Assembly: GCA_947454485.1 (NCBI GenBank)
Contig: CANGJJ010000009.1
Location: 62,001-126,000, forward strand
Length of the DNA: 64,000 nucleotides
Direction of reading: 5' to 3'
DNA from: Beijerinckiaceae bacterium
Lineage (GTDB): Bacteria > Pseudomonadota > Alphaproteobacteria > Rhizobiales > Beijerinckiaceae
Position numbers and translations under genes: made by a program. The notes under the pieces are model-generated. The model saw only the letters and a list, made by a program, of their open reading frames with translations, did no database searches and was not told the origin of the DNA. Positions 18,134 through 24,516 of the stretch are shown here, piece after piece. How positions within the stretch are numbered: the first letter of the stretch is position 1; each line of letters starts with the position of its first letter.

Positions 18134-19272
18134 GCGAACAGGATAGCGGACAGGAAAAAACAGAAAAGCCGACAGAACGACGGCTCAAAGAAGCTCTCGA
18201 ACAGGGGCAGGTCCTTACCTCGCGCGACTTCATGATGGGCGTGATCCTCATGCTGGGCGCGGCGCAGATCTATTTTGGTGGCCGCTATCTGTTCACGCAG
18301 CTGGTCAGCGGTTTCCGGCAAGGCCTCGATTTCGCCTCCCCCTTGCAGCGCGAAGTCTCTCTGCTGCAGGTCTTGGCTGATCGTTTCCTCGACGCACTCA
18401 TTCTGGTTATTCTGTTTGCGACCCCCCTCGCACTCGTCGCCATTGGCGTCCAAACAGTGCTCGGCGGTGGCCTGCATGTCATCTGGCAAAATCTTGCCCT
18501 GAAGGCGAGCCGCATTGATCCGGCTGCTGGATTGGCACGCATGTTCGGCCCCAAAGCTGCGATCGAGCTCGCCAAATCAGTCGCCAAAGTGATCGCAGTG
18601 GGTGTCGTTGGTACTTGGTTCCTGCTTGATGAAATCCCGCAGGTTCTGAGTCTCTCCACGGCGCCTTTTGAGTCAGCGCTCGAACATTCTGGCTCTTTGA
18701 TCACAACCACGCTCTTCATCATCATCGGCGCGATTGTCGTCATTGGCTGCGTCGACGCCTTCTTGCAATGGCGCCAACACAACGAACGCCTCTTGATGAC
18801 GCGTCAGGAAATGAAGGACGAGCACAAGCAGACCGAAGGCTCACCTGAAGTGAAGCAGCGCATCCGCCGTATGCAGCAAGAAATGGCGCAGCGCGGCTCG
18901 GTGTCACAGGTCGAACAGGCACAGGTCGTCATCGTCAACCCCAAGCGCTTTGCTGTGGCCTTGCGCTATGACTTTGAAGAAGGCTCTGCGCCCAAGGTTC
19001 TGGCCAAGGGAACCGATCAGGTTGCGCTCAGCATTCGTGAGAAAGCCGATATGGCTGGCATTCCCGTGCTCACCATTCCCTTGCTCGCGCGCGCATTGTT
19101 CTACACCAGCGAGATTGGCGGCGAGATCCATGCCGATCTTTATCGCGCTGTCGCGACCATTCTCAGCTTCGTCTTCCAGGCCGCGCCCGGCGCGCCCATT
19201 CCTGATGTGGATGTGCCTGAAGAGCTGCGCTTTGACGCGAATGGCCGCAAACTTGCAGGTGCGACTGCATGA
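18130..19272 (+). CDS. flhB: Export specificity switch FlhB with NPKR cleavage site
   Basis: Gate protein that changes export specificity from rod/hook to filament substrates. The N-terminal half (to about residue 215) has four membrane segments; a basic linker (EMKDEHKQTEGSPEVKQRIR) leads to the cytoplasmic autocleaving domain. There the usual N-P-T-H is N270-P-K-R (VIVNPKRFAVALRYDFEEGS). The Asn-Pro scissile pair is kept but Thr and His are replaced. The rest of the domain (APKVLAKGTDQVALSIREKA) is standard. Length 380 aa is normal. It is the last recognised export gene in the operon. Confidence 0.95.
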   Translation: MSEQDSGQEKTEKPTERRLKEALEQGQVLTSRDFMMGVILMLGAAQIYFGGRYLFTQLVSGFRQGLDFASPLQREVSLLQVLADRFLDALILVILFATPLALVAIGVQTVLGGGLHVIWQNLALKASRIDPAAGLARMFGPKAAIELAKSVAKVIAVGVVGTWFLLDEIPQVLSLSTAPFESALEHSGSLITTTLFIIIGAIVVIGCVDAFLQWRQHNERLLMTRQEMKDEHKQTEGSPEVKQRIRRMQQEMAQRGSVSQVEQAQVVIVNPKRFAVALRYDFEEGSAPKVLAKGTDQVALSIREKADMAGIPVLTIPLLARALFYTSEIGGEIHADLYRAVATILSFVFQAAPGAPIPDVDVPEELRFDANGRKLAGATA

Positions 19273-19457
19273 CGACTGTGAACTGCTATGGCTGCCGCCA
19301 TTTCTCGATCACTTACGAGCCAACACGGCCCTATGCGTGCCGTGCCTTTGGTTTCAAGACCCAACGCCTGCCTGCGATTGAAGTGATGCAATCGTCGGGC
19401 AGTCCCTGCGTCCAGCGCCAGCCGGTCACGCAGGCAAAGAGGAGCGCAAGAGCATGA
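19269..19457 (+). CDS. Small four-cysteine protein, putative metal-binding
   Basis: A 62-residue protein with CYGCRHF near the start, a third Cys in RPYACRAFGFKTQR and a fourth in SSGSPCVQ. The spacing suggests a zinc or iron-binding knuckle. I recall small bacterial proteins of this kind (CxxC...C...GFK...SSG..C) as conserved but uncharacterised, sometimes mislabelled as uracil-DNA glycosylase. It is coupled to flhB and to the next gene by 4-base ATGA overlaps, so it belongs to this operon. Function is unknown. Confidence 0.75.
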   Translation: MTTVNCYGCRHFSITYEPTRPYACRAFGFKTQRLPAIEVMQSSGSPCVQRQPVTQAKRSARA

Positions 19458-20314
19458 GCAAAGCCCCCAAAAAGGTCGCAGACGCGAAGCCCGATGTGGC
19501 CCCTGCAACCAGTGATGCGCCCGCCCCCGCAGCCCCTGCTGCTGAGGCACCTGCTGCTGCAAGCTCGCTTGACGCGCTGAAGGCGAAGAAAGCGAAGAAG
19601 GCAGACGCGCCCGTCGAGACGCCCAAGGCTCCGCTCGATGAGGCTATCGAGCTCGCGCTCGCCTCTGCCAGCACGGCGGTGGATTCGGCTCAGGAGATCC
19701 AGCGTCTGCGCACCGAAGTGCAAACGCTCATCACTGGCGGTCGCAAAACCAATATGATCTTGCTCTATGCATCAATCCTGTTGCTGGTCTTTGGCGGTTG
19801 CGGTCTGTTTGGCGCGCTGGTCTTTTACAAGCGCGCTTACAATGAGTTTGAAGCGGTCGCCAAAGTGAACCGCGATGCCCTGCTCGTCTTTGCGGGCGAA
19901 GTGAATGGCCTTGTGGCCAGCAGCAAGAAGATCGACGAAGCCATCTCCAAGACCACCGAATTCCTGGCCGCCAGCAATGAGCGCAGCGAAGAGGTGAAGA
20001 AGAGCATGGCCGGCTTCACAGCTGCTCATAATACGCTGATCCAGAAGCTCTCCGCGCCCCCGCCGCCCCCCGACACCAAGCCGGTCGATGCGCTGCGTCA
20101 GGCCGTGGATGAACTGTCGAAGGACAGCAAAGCCATGTCACAGCGCATTGCTGAGCTTGCGCAGAAAGTCTCTGCAGCACCGGCGGCTGCAGCCGCAGCC
20201 AGTCGCAATCTTGGCCCCGTCCCCGCCCCTGTCATTCGCGGCCCCAATGCGGGCGGCGTTAACCCTGCCCGTGCCCGCGTATCAGAACGCGATAGCATGA
20301 TGCGCTTTCCTTGA
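19454..20314 (+). CDS. Unknown single-pass membrane protein with coiled coil
   Basis: I do not recognise this 286-residue protein. Residues 1-60 are Lys/Ala/Pro-rich and probably disordered in the cytoplasm. Residues 62-95 are helical. One membrane segment lies at about 101-125 (LYASILLLVFGGCGLFGALVF). The rest is a periplasmic helical or coiled-coil stretch with a proline hinge (PPPPPDTKP), ending in a flexible Ala/Pro tail. It is translationally coupled to the cysteine protein and co-oriented with the fli operon, so a part in motor or export-gate function is likely but unproven. Confidence 0.75.
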   Translation: MSKAPKKVADAKPDVAPATSDAPAPAAPAAEAPAAASSLDALKAKKAKKADAPVETPKAPLDEAIELALASASTAVDSAQEIQRLRTEVQTLITGGRKTNMILLYASILLLVFGGCGLFGALVFYKRAYNEFEAVAKVNRDALLVFAGEVNGLVASSKKIDEAISKTTEFLAASNERSEEVKKSMAGFTAAHNTLIQKLSAPPPPPDTKPVDALRQAVDELSKDSKAMSQRIAELAQKVSAAPAAAAAASRNLGPVPAPVIRGPNAGGVNPARARVSERDSMMRFP

Positions 20315-20328
20315 GCTAAGCTCACGCC

Positions 20329-21036
20329 ATGACCACCGAACCGCGCACTTATGAGGCTCCAGCGATCGTCACCCATGTGGCGCGCTATATGCCGGCTGAG
20401 CGCACGGGGGTGATCAAGGGCGATATCATTCTGGCATTCGGCACGCTCTCGCCGGCTGAAGTGATCGAAAATCGCGAAGCCATGGCTGGCCTCAAGCGTC
20501 ATGACTGGTTGCTCATCCAGCGCGGCACTGTTGTTTTCAAACTCGCCTTTGGCGAAGGGCTAGAAGGCTGTTTGATGGAGGCGCATGCGCGCGTCGAAGT
20601 GGATCTGCCATTGGGTGTCGATTATCCGACCTGGTGGGGCGGGGTTCAATCAGGCGGCGCTATGGTGCTTATTCCTGACAAGATCTCGCGGCTCTGGGCC
20701 TTGCTGCCAAGCCTTCTCTATGTGCGGTTTCGCAACTGGATGATGTTTACCGCAACGAGCCTTGTGTGGCTGACGGCCTATAGTGTGGAAGGCCCTGTCA
20801 CGCTGATCATTGCTTATTTGATCACGGTGGCTGTTGCCGCTCTGGGCGGCCCCTCCATGCTGCGCGATGCAAGCGAAAAGCAAGGCTATATCGGCCGGGG
20901 ACATTATGCGATTGCGTCTTATCGTGACGCTGCGGCGCTCGAAATGGTGACAGAAGAGCGTCTCAATCCGCACAAGATCAAGAAGGCGGCAGAGGCCGCA
21001 GCACAGCAGCAACAAGCAGAAAGCGCCGCTGCCTGA
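20329..21036 (+). CDS. Unknown two-pass membrane protein with PDZ-like N-terminus
   Basis: Unassigned 235-residue protein. The N-terminal 80 residues contain GVIKGDIILAFGTLSPAEVI, which resembles the carboxylate-binding turn of a PDZ domain, though it is short. Two close membrane segments follow at about 136-153 and 156-173, with a Trp/Gly-rich stretch just before them. The C-terminus is Ala/Gln-rich and charged. It ends the long fli operon and meets the convergent gene tail to tail within TGATCA. Function unknown; membership of the operon is the only clue. Confidence 0.72.
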   Translation: MTTEPRTYEAPAIVTHVARYMPAERTGVIKGDIILAFGTLSPAEVIENREAMAGLKRHDWLLIQRGTVVFKLAFGEGLEGCLMEAHARVEVDLPLGVDYPTWWGGVQSGGAMVLIPDKISRLWALLPSLLYVRFRNWMMFTATSLVWLTAYSVEGPVTLIIAYLITVAVAALGGPSMLRDASEKQGYIGRGHYAIASYRDAAALEMVTEERLNPHKIKKAAEAAAQQQQAESAAA

Positions 21037-21426
21037 TCAGTGGCGAATGCGGCGCGAATGCATCGACGTGATAAAGTCGATAATGTCTGAAGGCAGGCCC
21101 GTCTTGGTGGCCACAGCTTCAGGCGCCTCTCCCCTGCGTGCAAGTTCAATCGCCATCTCTACCGGCTCTTGCGTCTCGCGCGTGGGCTGACGATTTTGCG
21201 TCTGCAGCAGCTTCAAATCCGATTGCATCTGGCGCACGACGCGGTCCGACTGCATTTCGCGCTCAAGCAAAGCGCGGGTCACTTGCGTCCCCAAGGCTTC
21301 GATGCGCAATGCGAGATCTTCTTGGCGCTTGCGCCATTCGTTTTCACGACGGCGCACATAAAGCCAAGCGCTCACCCACAAAGAGACGCTGGCCAGAAGA
21401 ACGATGAATGCGGCGTCAATGCCCAT
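21037..21426 (-). CDS. SwrB-like membrane-anchored coiled-coil protein
   Basis: 129-residue protein with an N-terminal membrane anchor (AAFIVLLASVSLWVSAWLYV), a long charged helix, and a small C-terminal helix-turn-helix-like module (MAIELARRGEAPEAVATKTG). This layout is that of the DUF2802/SwrB-type proteins found in flagellar operons of several phyla; Bacillus SwrB promotes export-gate activation. Homology is inferred from layout, not from a search. Start ATG at 21426 overlaps the upstream stop by one base (TGATG). Confidence 0.7.
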   Translation of the reverse strand: MGIDAAFIVLLASVSLWVSAWLYVRRRENEWRKRQEDLALRIEALGTQVTRALLEREMQSDRVVRQMQSDLKLLQTQNRQPTRETQEPVEMAIELARRGEAPEAVATKTGLPSDIIDFITSMHSRRIRH

Positions 21427-21716
21427 CACTGATCACCTTGCGTTGCTTGAAAGGCGCTGATGGCCTGGTCATAGGCGCGAATGCGCGAGGCTAACAAGGA
21501 TTCAACATCGCTGCTCACAAGATCCAGCTGTTCGAGCAAGGGACGCTGTGTACGCAGCATCTGCGCATCAAGATGGGTTGATTGGTCCATGAGGGCGCGC
21601 AGCTCCTGCGTCGCCTGCTCAATGGCAGACAGATCTGAAATAGCGATTGCCCGGCCAAGCTGCGCGAAGCAATCGCGCAGGGCCAGGAGCTGCTGGTCCT
21701 GATCAGAAACGGTCAC
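21426..21716 (-). CDS. Probable FlgN-like hook-filament chaperone
   Basis: 96-residue all-helical protein directly after flgM, the usual place of flgN, whose product is the chaperone of FlgK and FlgL. The sequence (LRALMDQSTHLDAQMLRTQR, LLEQLDLVSSDVESLLASRI) is compatible with the FlgN bundle but is shorter than the usual 140 residues and has no diagnostic motif. GTG start at 21716 has GGGAG about 8 bases upstream. Function is inferred mainly from position and size. Confidence 0.6.
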   Translation of the reverse strand: MTVSDQDQQLLALRDCFAQLGRAIAISDLSAIEQATQELRALMDQSTHLDAQMLRTQRPLLEQLDLVSSDVESLLASRIRAYDQAISAFQATQGDQ

Positions 21717-21721
21717 GGTGC

Positions 21722-22024
21722 TTACTCCCGACCGCTCGGCCCCATCATCGTTTCCACCATGCGCTTCGACAGTTCATCGAAGTCGACAGGGTAGGAATTG
21801 TTGCGGATGGCCGTGCGGATCGCTTCGACCTTGGAACGGTCGATGGGAGCGGAGGAGGCCTGCTGGCCGCCCATGGAGGTGCTGATCTCAACGAGTTCAG
21901 CCCCAGCCCCAGAAGAAAGCACTGACGTTTCAGCAGACGCAGAACCCACCGAAGCCTCGGATTTCGAGGACTTGCGGGCGCTCTGGTCGATCATTGTCAG
22001 GTTCTGACGGATACCGTCGATCAT
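21722..22024 (-). CDS. flgM: Anti-sigma-28 factor FlgM
   Basis: Holds FliA inactive until it is exported through the finished hook. The 100 residues have a disordered Ser/Ala-rich N-terminal half and the typical C-terminal sigma-binding part (SKVEAIRTAIRNNSYPVDFD, then KRMVETMMG). The gene has its own strong FliA promoter, giving the classic feedback arrangement, and is followed by the flgN-like gene. Confidence 0.92.
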   Translation of the reverse strand: MIDGIRQNLTMIDQSARKSSKSEASVGSASAETSVLSSGAGAELVEISTSMGGQQASSAPIDRSKVEAIRTAIRNNSYPVDFDELSKRMVETMMGPSGRE

Positions 22025-22048
22025 GGCACTTTACCTTTCATGGGACTA

Positions 22049-22075
22049 CAGACGGTCGCTGACAGCCAAACTTTA
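22049..22075 (-). promoter_or_regulatory. FliA (sigma-28) promoter for flgM
   Basis: The minus strand reads TAAAGTTT, 11 bases, then ACCGTCTG. The -35 box is a perfect match to the enteric sigma-28 consensus. The expected start near 22042 leaves a leader of about 18 bases. Confidence 0.85.
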
Positions 22076-22103
22076 GCGCCAAGCGACCCTGACAGAGACT
22101 TTT

Positions 22104-22820
22104 TTACAAACTCATTACGCTGACCATTTTGCCCGGCCCAAGCCGGCCCTTCAGGGTCGACCCGGTTTTCACGTTTTTCACGGTGATCAAATCGCCCTCA
22201 TAGCCGTCTTGCTCGGCTTTTCCGGGGGTCGAGATCTCAAATCCAGATCCGCCAGCCACCAAAGTGACGGTCTCGCCCTTAGCCACAAGTGGGGCGCGCG
22301 CCACACTTCGGGTCGTCAGAATAATCCCGGGCGCAGAGGTCGCGGCCAGCCGCAGGCCCACAGCCTCAGACAGGCTCTTGAGCGCTTGGGCGGGCGGCGA
22401 GGCATGAACCTGCCGCTCTTCAAGCGCATCAGCCGTCAAGATTGTCCCGATGGGCAATTCGGTTTTGGGGACCACAACAGTCCAGGAGGACTGCAGCTGC
22501 TTCCCATTGGGCGCCATCACAATGGTCGAAGGGCCGACCTGATCGAGGCGCAGCACATGGGACCAAGCATTCGGGCCCTCGCATTTCAGTGTGAAGGTCG
22601 TGGTCGAGGAACCGCGCGGGGCTATTTCAAGATTCTCGCAGGCAGGCACAGACAGGCGCGGATCAAGCGGACCAATGGAGGCAAGCGGGGGAACCGTCCG
22701 CCCCGTTTGCTTCAACCAATCAGCCATGGCCTGACGCAGATCGTCAGCACCCCAATTCTGCGCCATGGCAGAGGAGCTGATGAGGACACAAGCAAGACTG
22801 GAGACGAAACGCTTCATCAT
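22104..22820 (-). CDS. flgA: P-ring assembly chaperone FlgA
   Basis: Periplasmic chaperone for FlgI. The chain begins with a Sec signal (about 20 residues, ending SSSAMAQ). The C-terminal SAF-type domains are visible: LPIGTILTADALEERQV, GIILTTRSVARAPLVAKGET and DLITVKNVKTGSTLKGRLG, as in FlgA. Length is about 238 aa. Start is ATG 22820; an in-frame GTG six bases upstream overlaps the flgT stop (GTGA) and could be used instead. It is the third gene of a flgP-flgT-flgA operon. Confidence 0.9.
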   Translation of the reverse strand: MMKRFVSSLACVLISSSAMAQNWGADDLRQAMADWLKQTGRTVPPLASIGPLDPRLSVPACENLEIAPRGSSTTTFTLKCEGPNAWSHVLRLDQVGPSTIVMAPNGKQLQSSWTVVVPKTELPIGTILTADALEERQVHASPPAQALKSLSEAVGLRLAATSAPGIILTTRSVARAPLVAKGETVTLVAGGSGFEISTPGKAEQDGYEGDLITVKNVKTGSTLKGRLGPGKMVSVMSL

Positions 22821-22822
22821 GG

Positions 22823-23914
22823 TCACCGCATAAGCTTGGCTATTGTGTTGACCGGAATAGTGGGCGAGGCCTTCATCGGGCGTGCGACCGACTGATTGGG
22901 ACTGGCGTCTTCAATACGCAGCACTTGCCAGTCATTGCGCGAGTTGGACAGTGACACGAGGAAGTAGTCGCCCTCGTTAATGCCATGCTCAAGCCCCACA
23001 GAGAGCAGCACCCTGCCCTCACTGCTGTCTTGCACCAACGCCCGCAAGGGACGGCAGGCGAGCGTTTCTTCAAGCTCAGCGCGCACCCCTTCAAAGATCG
23101 GCGTCATGTCGAAATGCGGCTGGCTGCGGAAGCTCTGGGTAAAACCGAAAGGCGCGCGACTGTCGGCCTCTTTCGATGATTTACGGATCAGGCCAATCTG
23201 TGCGCCCGTGAAGTTGTCTTTCAGCTTCAAGGTCAGCGTGACCGTAATGTCCGTGAATTCGGCGACCACATAATCGCGGCGCGCACGCTCAACGATGATC
23301 TCGCCCGACAGCGAATAGCCTGCGGGCGCGGGACGCGAATCCGTAATTTGCGCCATATAGTCATATTGCGAGCGATTATTGCGTTCGCCGCCCGAGATTG
23401 GCCGCAGATGGCGCTGGTCCGAGACGCGGAAATGCGGGCTGTCATTCAACAGAGCGATACCGCGCGTCACGCCATTGGCAACATCGCGTTGCACATGTCC
23501 CTGAATGGCGGGGGCGACTTTGTAGGTGACGGCGCGCATATCAAGATCGACGCGCTTGCCGTCACAGCTGTCCCCCTCATCGCGGCCGATGGCCTCGATA
23601 TGGACGACATAATTCCCGCCCTCCGGTCCTTCGAAGAGAACCCGATGGGCCTGAAATGTGCCAGAGACGACGGCAATGCTCTCATCGCGCACCACCACGC
23701 CCTTATCGACGATATTGACGCCGCGAACCTTGGTTTCCAGCTGTCCTGCAGCGTCATAGAGCGCATTGGCCAGAGCCGCCTTGCGGGCGGCCTCCATATC
23801 CTTGCCGCGAATGGGCGCGCGCCCCTCACCCTTCACATAGCGGGGCGCGGCCTGCGCACCAACAAGGGACAGGGCCAGAAGACTTGCACTCAGACACAGA
23901 AGAAAGCGGCGCAT
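22823..23914 (-). CDS. flgT: FlgT-like flagellar H-ring protein
   Basis: Exported protein (363 aa) with a signal peptide ending near VGAQA. The N-terminal domain (GEGRAPIRGKDMEAARKAAL) matches the start of FlgT, which in Vibrio forms the H-ring around the LP ring and helps stator assembly. A middle domain (RVSDQRHLRPI, then SGEIIVERARRDYVVAEFTD) and a C-terminal beta domain (EGRVLLSVGLEHGINEGDYF) complete the three-domain plan. ATG 23914 is chosen for GGAG 5 bases upstream. Its neighbours are an LPP20/FlgP-type lipoprotein and flgA, the same company as in vibrios. Confidence 0.72.
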   Translation of the reverse strand: MRRFLLCLSASLLALSLVGAQAAPRYVKGEGRAPIRGKDMEAARKAALANALYDAAGQLETKVRGVNIVDKGVVVRDESIAVVSGTFQAHRVLFEGPEGGNYVVHIEAIGRDEGDSCDGKRVDLDMRAVTYKVAPAIQGHVQRDVANGVTRGIALLNDSPHFRVSDQRHLRPISGGERNNRSQYDYMAQITDSRPAPAGYSLSGEIIVERARRDYVVAEFTDITVTLTLKLKDNFTGAQIGLIRKSSKEADSRAPFGFTQSFRSQPHFDMTPIFEGVRAELEETLACRPLRALVQDSSEGRVLLSVGLEHGINEGDYFLVSLSNSRNDWQVLRIEDASPNQSVARPMKASPTIPVNTIAKLMR

Positions 23915-23922
23915 GGTCACTC

Positions 23923-24339
23923 CTACCGGAAGGCCGGACGCGCATGGCTGCGCATGGCTTCAACATCGGCCGCATCCACTTCAAGGACCGCCTCATAGAC
24001 ATCGTTACGAATGGGCTGCAGGCTGATGACACGCGCCCCGCGCACCAAACCTTCCACATTGTTGCGGTTGAGATCGCTGGCGACGCCGCCACGTACGACG
24101 GAGGTCTGCGCCCAGATATCAGCGCCATAAATCTTCTCGGCCAATTCGCGCATCGCAGCTGTTTTGGCAGCGCGGATCGCCATCAATTGCTTTTGCGCAG
24201 GCGATGCGCCGGGCTGCGCTTTCAAAGGCGCATAGCCGGTTGCGCGCAACGGCGCCTGAGGCGCAGAGCCATTAACCATATCGACCCCGGCGCATCCGCC
24301 AAGGGCGACACAGAGGGCTGCAACAAGGAAGCGTTTCAC
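23923..24339 (-). CDS. flgP: FlgP-like LPP20 lipoprotein
   Basis: 138-residue lipoprotein: signal peptide with lipobox ALGGC, Cys at residue 16. The mature part has AIRAAKTAAMRELAEKIYGA and SLQPIRNDVYEAVLEVDAAD, the pattern of the LPP20/FlgP fold. FlgP is an outer-membrane component of the H-ring in Vibrio and of the basal disk in Campylobacter. First gene of the flgP-flgT-flgA unit, with a perfect sigma-54 promoter upstream. Confidence 0.75.
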   Translation of the reverse strand: MKRFLVAALCVALGGCAGVDMVNGSAPQAPLRATGYAPLKAQPGASPAQKQLMAIRAAKTAAMRELAEKIYGADIWAQTSVVRGGVASDLNRNNVEGLVRGARVISLQPIRNDVYEAVLEVDAADVEAMRSHARPAFR

Positions 24340-24379
24340 GCGGGCACACCTTCTTCAGATGAAGTCACACGCATTGGCA

Positions 24380-24394
24380 GCAACAAGTGTGCCA
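24380..24394 (-). promoter_or_regulatory. Sigma-54 promoter for flgP-flgT-flgA
   Basis: The minus strand reads TGGCACACTTGTTGC, a perfect -24/-12 match. The start is expected near 24368, about 30 bases before the flgP ATG. It lies back to back with the flhA promoter, 14 bases apart. Confidence 0.9.
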
Positions 24395-24408
24395 GAGCCA
24401 AAATGGGC

Positions 24409-24423
24409 TGGCACAGCCTTTGC
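24409..24423 (+). promoter_or_regulatory. Sigma-54 promoter for flhA-flhF-flhG-fliA
   Basis: TGGCACAGCCTTTGC matches TGGCAC-N5-TTGC exactly. The start is expected near 24435, about 80 bases before the flhA GTG. This puts fliA under sigma-54 control. Confidence 0.9.
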
Positions 24424-24516
24424 TGTTCCCCATTGCGAGGGTTTTTGAGGCGATTTTCGTGTCGGAAACCAGACGAGTGCCGCCCAAGCGGCGGAAACTC
24501 GACAGTGGAGACAGGT

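Noticed and set aside
18530-18550. TGGCACGCATGTTCGG inside flhB
   Set aside because: The -12 box is TTCG, not TTGC, and no gene starts downstream.
23884-24516. Upstream extension of the flhA frame
   Set aside because: It would add 211 residues antisense to flgT and flgP and run through both sigma-54 promoters; GTG 24517 has a good ribosome site.
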